From Symsagittifera roscoffensis (taxonomy: Eukaryota; Xenacoelomorpha; Acoela; Convolutidae): a stretch of 64,000 nt of DNA. Made by a program: the position numbers and the translations under genes. The DNA lies in NCBI RefSeq assembly GCF_963678635.1, contig NC_087068.1, forward strand, positions 42,247,649-42,311,648. The letters run 5' to 3'. The stretch's first letter is position 1. Every line of letters begins with the position of its first letter. The notes under the pieces are model-generated. The model searched no databases. It had not been told where the DNA came from and worked only from the letters and a program-made list of their open reading frames with translations. Shown in pieces: positions 50,901 through 56,900 of the stretch.

Positions 50901-53900
50901 GCAGAAAATTTGCTCCTAATTTGATTTTTCAAATTATAAAATTTCAATTTTATCTCTATTTTAACGTTTTTTTTATTGTTTCATAGTAATCTCTTTGAAA
51001 AAGTCTAAGTTTTGGTCCCAAATTTGGAAACAAAAAAAACCTAGCCAACTGACAGCTGGAAAAGAGTAATGAACCCAAGGAAACTAAAAAAACGACTTGC
51101 TTTTTCAAAAACCTTGAAAATTTGAATTTCGAAGAAAACGATAGATGGCCTTAAAACTCTTTGAGTTTGAATTTGTAGAACAATTTATGATGGACAGTTT
51201 TTTGTTAAAATTATCCCAATTTGAGAAATTTAGATCAATTCGTAAACTTTTTATTTCGCTGGGAAATCTGATAATTCTTTTCTATTTTCAAAATTAGAAG
51301 TCGAACACGTTTTTTGTGATCTTTACACTTTTGCTGTTGGATAGTGGAGTTTGCTTTCTTTTTAACTAAAGAATTGAACCGAAAGAAATCACAAATCAAA
51401 CCGCGAAAAATCAAAATTGAGCGTGAACAAATTTTAAGACTTTTTCCTGAAAAAAAATCACCAAGACCTACATAAGAGTACTCACTACGTTCATCAATCT
51501 TCATCAAATTTTGAGGATAAAACTACTGAACACGAAACAAGCGATATATTTTTTGCTCTGAATAGTTTCAGATTAGAACTACTTACAGTTTAGAACTTTT
51601 TTTAGTGGGGGAAAAACTAGGTTGGATGTCGAGTGCGGTTTTTCAGTTGACTCAGATCCAGCGATAAACTTCAGATGTTGTCCATCTGTATCTTAAACTT
51701 CGGATCAAGATACCGAACTTAACGTTATTGCTTATCGACTTCATTTAAATAAGTTGTGAAAGAATTTTCCTTCAAACTTACGATCATACAACCTTCAAAT
51801 GTTTCAAAATTAAAAGAAAACAGCAACTGAAAAAAGTTTTGAAAACATATAGCTTTTTCGTGTTTTTGTTTTTAATTTTAATAAACATTACAGTGCTGAT
51901 TTAAATTATCCGGACAAAACGAACAAAACTTGAATTTTCAAACGCGTTTCTCTCAAATTGGGTTAAAATCAGACAAAAAGTGAAGAGGACAAAAGTTGCT
52001 TAGAATTTCACCAGAATTAATATGGTGCCATTTTTTCTCCGAAATTCTCAACAAAAATTTTGCCCCAAAAGTGGGTCATTTTGGCTTTTTTCAATTAATC
52101 AAGAATTACGCTGAAACTACTTTGTTAATTGATATGAAAGTTATATCACAGGAAGCCTATTACGCAGTTCAACAAAGTTTAAGAGGGGTGAAATTTCCAA
52201 AAATTTGCGCAAATTGTTTAAAATTTATTTTTAAACAGAGATTCTGGGTTTTATATAGTAAAAATCACATTTATTGACTATCAAGTGAAAATTTTTTCAT
52301 TTATACTGGTTTTTGGAAATTTATCCCTTCTTAAACTTTGTTGAACTGCGTAAGAGGCTTCCTGTGATATAACTTTCATATCAATTAACAAAGTAGTTTC
52401 AGCGTAATTCTTGATTAATTGAAAAAAGCCAAAATGACCCACTTTTGGGGCAAAATTTTTGTTGAGAATTTCGGAGAAAAAATGGCACTATATTAATTCT
52501 GGTGAAATTCTAAGCAACTTTTGTCCTCTTCACTTTTTGTCTAATCTTAACCCAATTTGAGAAAAACGCGTTTGAAAATTCAAGTTTTGTTCGTTTTGTC
52601 CGGATAATTTATATCAGCACTGTATAATTTAATTTAATTTTTCAGACTATCAGTTTGCATATGCTGTACTTTATTTCTACCAAAATTCCTCCTACTTCCG
52701 TTTATTTCAACTCTTTTATTGGATCTATTTGCTGTCTGAGACACCAAATATCCGCAATTGATTTTTTTTCTTCTTTTTTTATCATTTTTACATGTACCTC
52801 TCAAGAATTTTATGCTAGGTACTGTAAGCTAAATTTTTTGACAGGTTCCATTTCCATTCCGCATAAATTATTTGCCTTTTTTTATACTGCGTCACGCTTT
52901 TTTTCACGTGATTTTTCCTCTTCCCTTAGAATGCGATTGCCGTTCTAGAAAACGTTGGCGTTTGCGATATTACAAAAACGTCTGCAATATAAAACTTGTC
53001 TTTTCAGGATTTCTTCATATAGCTAAGCGCGAAAAAGTATAATGCATCTGAAGAAATTTAATACCTCTGTTACGAAAAAGCGGAAAAATCAACCGGTTAA
53101 AACAGAAAATATCCCAGTAAATCCCATTTGAGACAGCTAAGACTGTGTCAGTTTTGTATTTTACTTTTTTCCAACTTACAAGGAAAACACGTGGCACTAT
53201 TAGTCACCCGTCTATTCTGAGAGTCTGACACAAATTCAAAAGAGAAATTAATATATTTTTTATAGTATGCATTTTCAGTGCTGCGGTTTTATTAGTTTGA
53301 AAATTACAATACATTATAGCTATAATTTTTTACCGCTAACTCAAAATCAATACAATACGATTATTATTAGCAATGTAATCAGGTCAATTTAATTTAACAG
53401 TGAGCGACTACTAAACTGTAATTGAATCTTTACCACTTCTAATTTTTTCACATTCTGCTTTGCGCTTCAGTTGGTCGTATTTTTCTACCTCAAATTAATT
53501 TTCTTAAGATTTTATTTGCTTACTACTTAAAACTTGGTCATGAGTTAACAGATAAAAGTACACAAATTTAGTTATTTTTCGCTGAAGTTCTCAAACTTGA
53601 GGCTATTTCTTGTCTGATCGACCTACGTGATAGTGCTAACTTCTACTTTCTACGTAATAATACCAGTTCCATAACTTCATGCGATTTAATATACTTATAT
53701 GGTAAGAAGCCAACTGTTGTCCCGGGAAACTTGTTGTCTCCAATTTGTGGTACGACTGTCAGTTCAAACTATCTAATAGTTAAGAACTAGAATCAAATTG
53801 GTTCTCGCAATCTTCCCATTTTTCCAAATTTAAGTTACATTTAATAAACACAGAAGTCTTTACTCTGCTATTTTTCCGACCTTCTCAATTGATTTCTATA

Positions 53901-56900
53901 ATGGTAAAAATAAATGTATTCCGAAAAATATTAATCGAGTGACCGTGAGCTCGTTAATGATCCCCTCTCTATGGCCCCTAGTAACGAATTTTCTTTCCTA
54001 CGATTAGCTAATCTAACTGTTAAGCACAAACGAATTTCGAACCTTGCACCGAACACCCTTTTCTGCTAAAGAGGGTAGGAATTTTTTCATATAACTTTGT
54101 GATTCATTAAAGTTATTTTATCTAGATTGTTATTTTATAAGATGTTTGCATTTTTGCAACGCCCCCAAACTAGTTACGAAATATTTCATCCTGGTCTTAA
54201 ATTTGCTCATCAAACTTTGAACTTCCCGTGTAGTTTCCACTAAACCCACAGAATAAGAACTTTGATCAAATTGATCTTTGCAAATCAGATCTATAAAATC
54301 ACGTAGATGTAATGATTACACGTTTAATGGCATTTCTCAGACTGAGTAAATTTGGTTTTAACCCCAAGTTTTGTTTTTCAGGTCACGCCATGGCACCCTA
54401 ACAGCAGATTATTTCACATGCCGAACTTATTGCATCTCCATTTGATCACGTTTCACCTAATTATAACACAACAGTTATGCAAAATATTTGCATCATCTAA
54501 AAAAAACTAAAATTATCATCCAGACGTCTTTCATAATTTTCTTCTTCCGTCCAATGTCCATACATTCATAGCGGTCTGATTTCATTGTTTAAGACTTGAT
54601 ATATTTGAGACAAAAATTGGTCACAACAATTACCCTTTAAAGATTTGTATCAGGCTGATTTCACTGACTCGCCTTTATACCTAGTTATCTATTCTATCTA
54701 CTTGGTTGATCTAATTATTTGATGCTCTTCGGTTATTTTGGTTACATGTGCCTATTAATCTCACTTCATTTTATGTAATCGACCTCGATTTCAGCTTGCA
54801 ATGGTCTCATCGCAATTTCAGAAGAGGTTTATGTAAATACTGTTACAGTCTCCTGTTGATTTATGAGTTTGGGTTGACGTTTGAAGTCAGTTCTTCAAAT
54901 TTGAGTGAAAACATACCATCTTTATAAATATAGAATTTTGCCTTAGCTTTAGCTTGCTCTGACAACTTCTTTTACTGCAAACTTGATTACTTAGGTGCAG
55001 TCAGTTCGGAAAAACTAAAGTATCTTCTATTTAATTAGTCGTGAGCTTAGATTGAACAAATTCTGACCTGTTCAATCTGAGGTCTTAAACTGGCCGACTA
55101 AAAGTCGAAGCTCATCAATTGAAGTTACTTTGTGTCAATCAGTTTTGTGGAAAAGGTACAAAAAAATCCAAATTTTGATTAAAGGAGCTTTCCCTTACAA
55201 CGAGGATTTATTATTCGTTTGTACATTAATTATTTGTCTGAAATCATACAAAGTATTAGGTATTTCTAATTGACTCAAAAATAGTTGAAGTGTTCTGAAC
55301 ATGTTTGATTCGTCTGAGTACTTGATATTATTACATGGAGACTGTTACACTCTACTAAAAGACGACCTTCAGAAATATTTCAGTGTGAAGGGGTTCGAAG
55401 TTCAGAGAACTTTAACTCGAACAGTCGAACTTTTCCAGTCGCCTCTTACTCGGAAATACATGCCAGTCGAGTTGAAATTGAAACGAGAAGAGACGAGTCA
55501 ATGTGTAGTCGTGAAAAAATACGACGAGAAGATTTTGAACACGACAAACGAGAAAGAATATCACCGAATGCTTCTAATTCTAAGTTGGTCGCCCTCAGCT
55601 AATGCGAAATTAGCGACTTTGATTTCGAATCTACAAGGAGACAAAAATAATTTTCCGGGTGAAATTGTAGTGAAAATAACCCAAGCTCAGAAACCAGAGA
55701 CAAAACTAGAATTGAAAAGTCAATTTCCAGATATAAACATTATAAGAGACGACAAAGAACTTTTTGCATTTTTCGATGAAATATTTGATCTTTGACCTCA
55801 AATGTTACTCTATTTTGCCTAATTTTGTTACTTTTGACGTGAAAATTATTTTTATTGGTTCGGCTCTTTTTCCTTTCCCCCCACCTCACATCAGCATAGA
55901 TTTTATGGTGTAACCCTGGGTCAAGTATATGTTTGTCATGTCATAATTAGTCCGCATGGTAAATTTTGTAACAATCGGAAAATGTGAACAAAAAAAACTA
56001 CTTTTAAATTCCCCGGGGGGGGGGGGGGGGAGGAAAAAGAGCTATTGGGTTCTTTTGTTTCTTAAAAATCTCAAAATGTAATTTTGAAACTAATTTCTGC
56101 CTCGAATTTTCTGTTGCTCAAACTGGTGCTTGAAGTTTTACCTTTTGCGTTTCCTATATCATTTGTAGTGTTTTGCTGTTATCATACTTTTAGAAACTGC
56201 CTCTAGTTTTTATACAAGTAAGTGATCAGAAAATAGATTTTTTTTTTCATTTTTTTTACAACTGAGACTGTAGCTGTTGTCATTACTATTTTTATGATGT
56301 CGTCTACTTTGAAAACGAAAAAGTATATAATATAGGTGAAGTTACTAGCAGATCATTTATCTAGTTATGTTGCAAAATTTTAACGCCGATTCGTCTGAAA
56401 AAAAAAAACACAAAGTCATCCGAAAAAGCCATTTAAAACTAAACCACACGAAAAAAACTTATGCTCACATTTGCTAGAGCAAATGTATTGCAAATATGCC
56501 GTAAACTTATCCCGCTAACAACTTTTTTCACAGTATTCATCTCCTATAGGCCTCTGTTGAAAGTTAATTGCGATAGAAGTTTTTTAAGCATGTTTGCATT
56601 TTAAATATTTTTAAGCATTGTTCCATTTTAAGTACCTGTTTGTAAGCCGATATAACATAGCCGAAAAGCTTCAAGCCGAACAAACCTTTTTTTACCCTAT
56701 AACTTCATTAGAACTAAAATTCATTAAACAAAGTTTCGAGTGATAATTTTGTTCTAGTGCTTAGTTAAGGACGACAATTGTCCTCGATATATATCTTCAA
56801 AATTGTTTTTCATTCGAAACAAATCGTGTTAGTAAAATTTTGTAGATGTAGCTGTTCATTTTTTCCCTTTTTCCGACTTTGTTACTTCCGGCTAATATTT

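Noticed and set aside
52655-52948. 97-codon ORF just outside the foldback element, considered as a transposase remnant
   Set aside because: It lies outside the TA-bounded element and shows no DDE-type motif; the composition is random.
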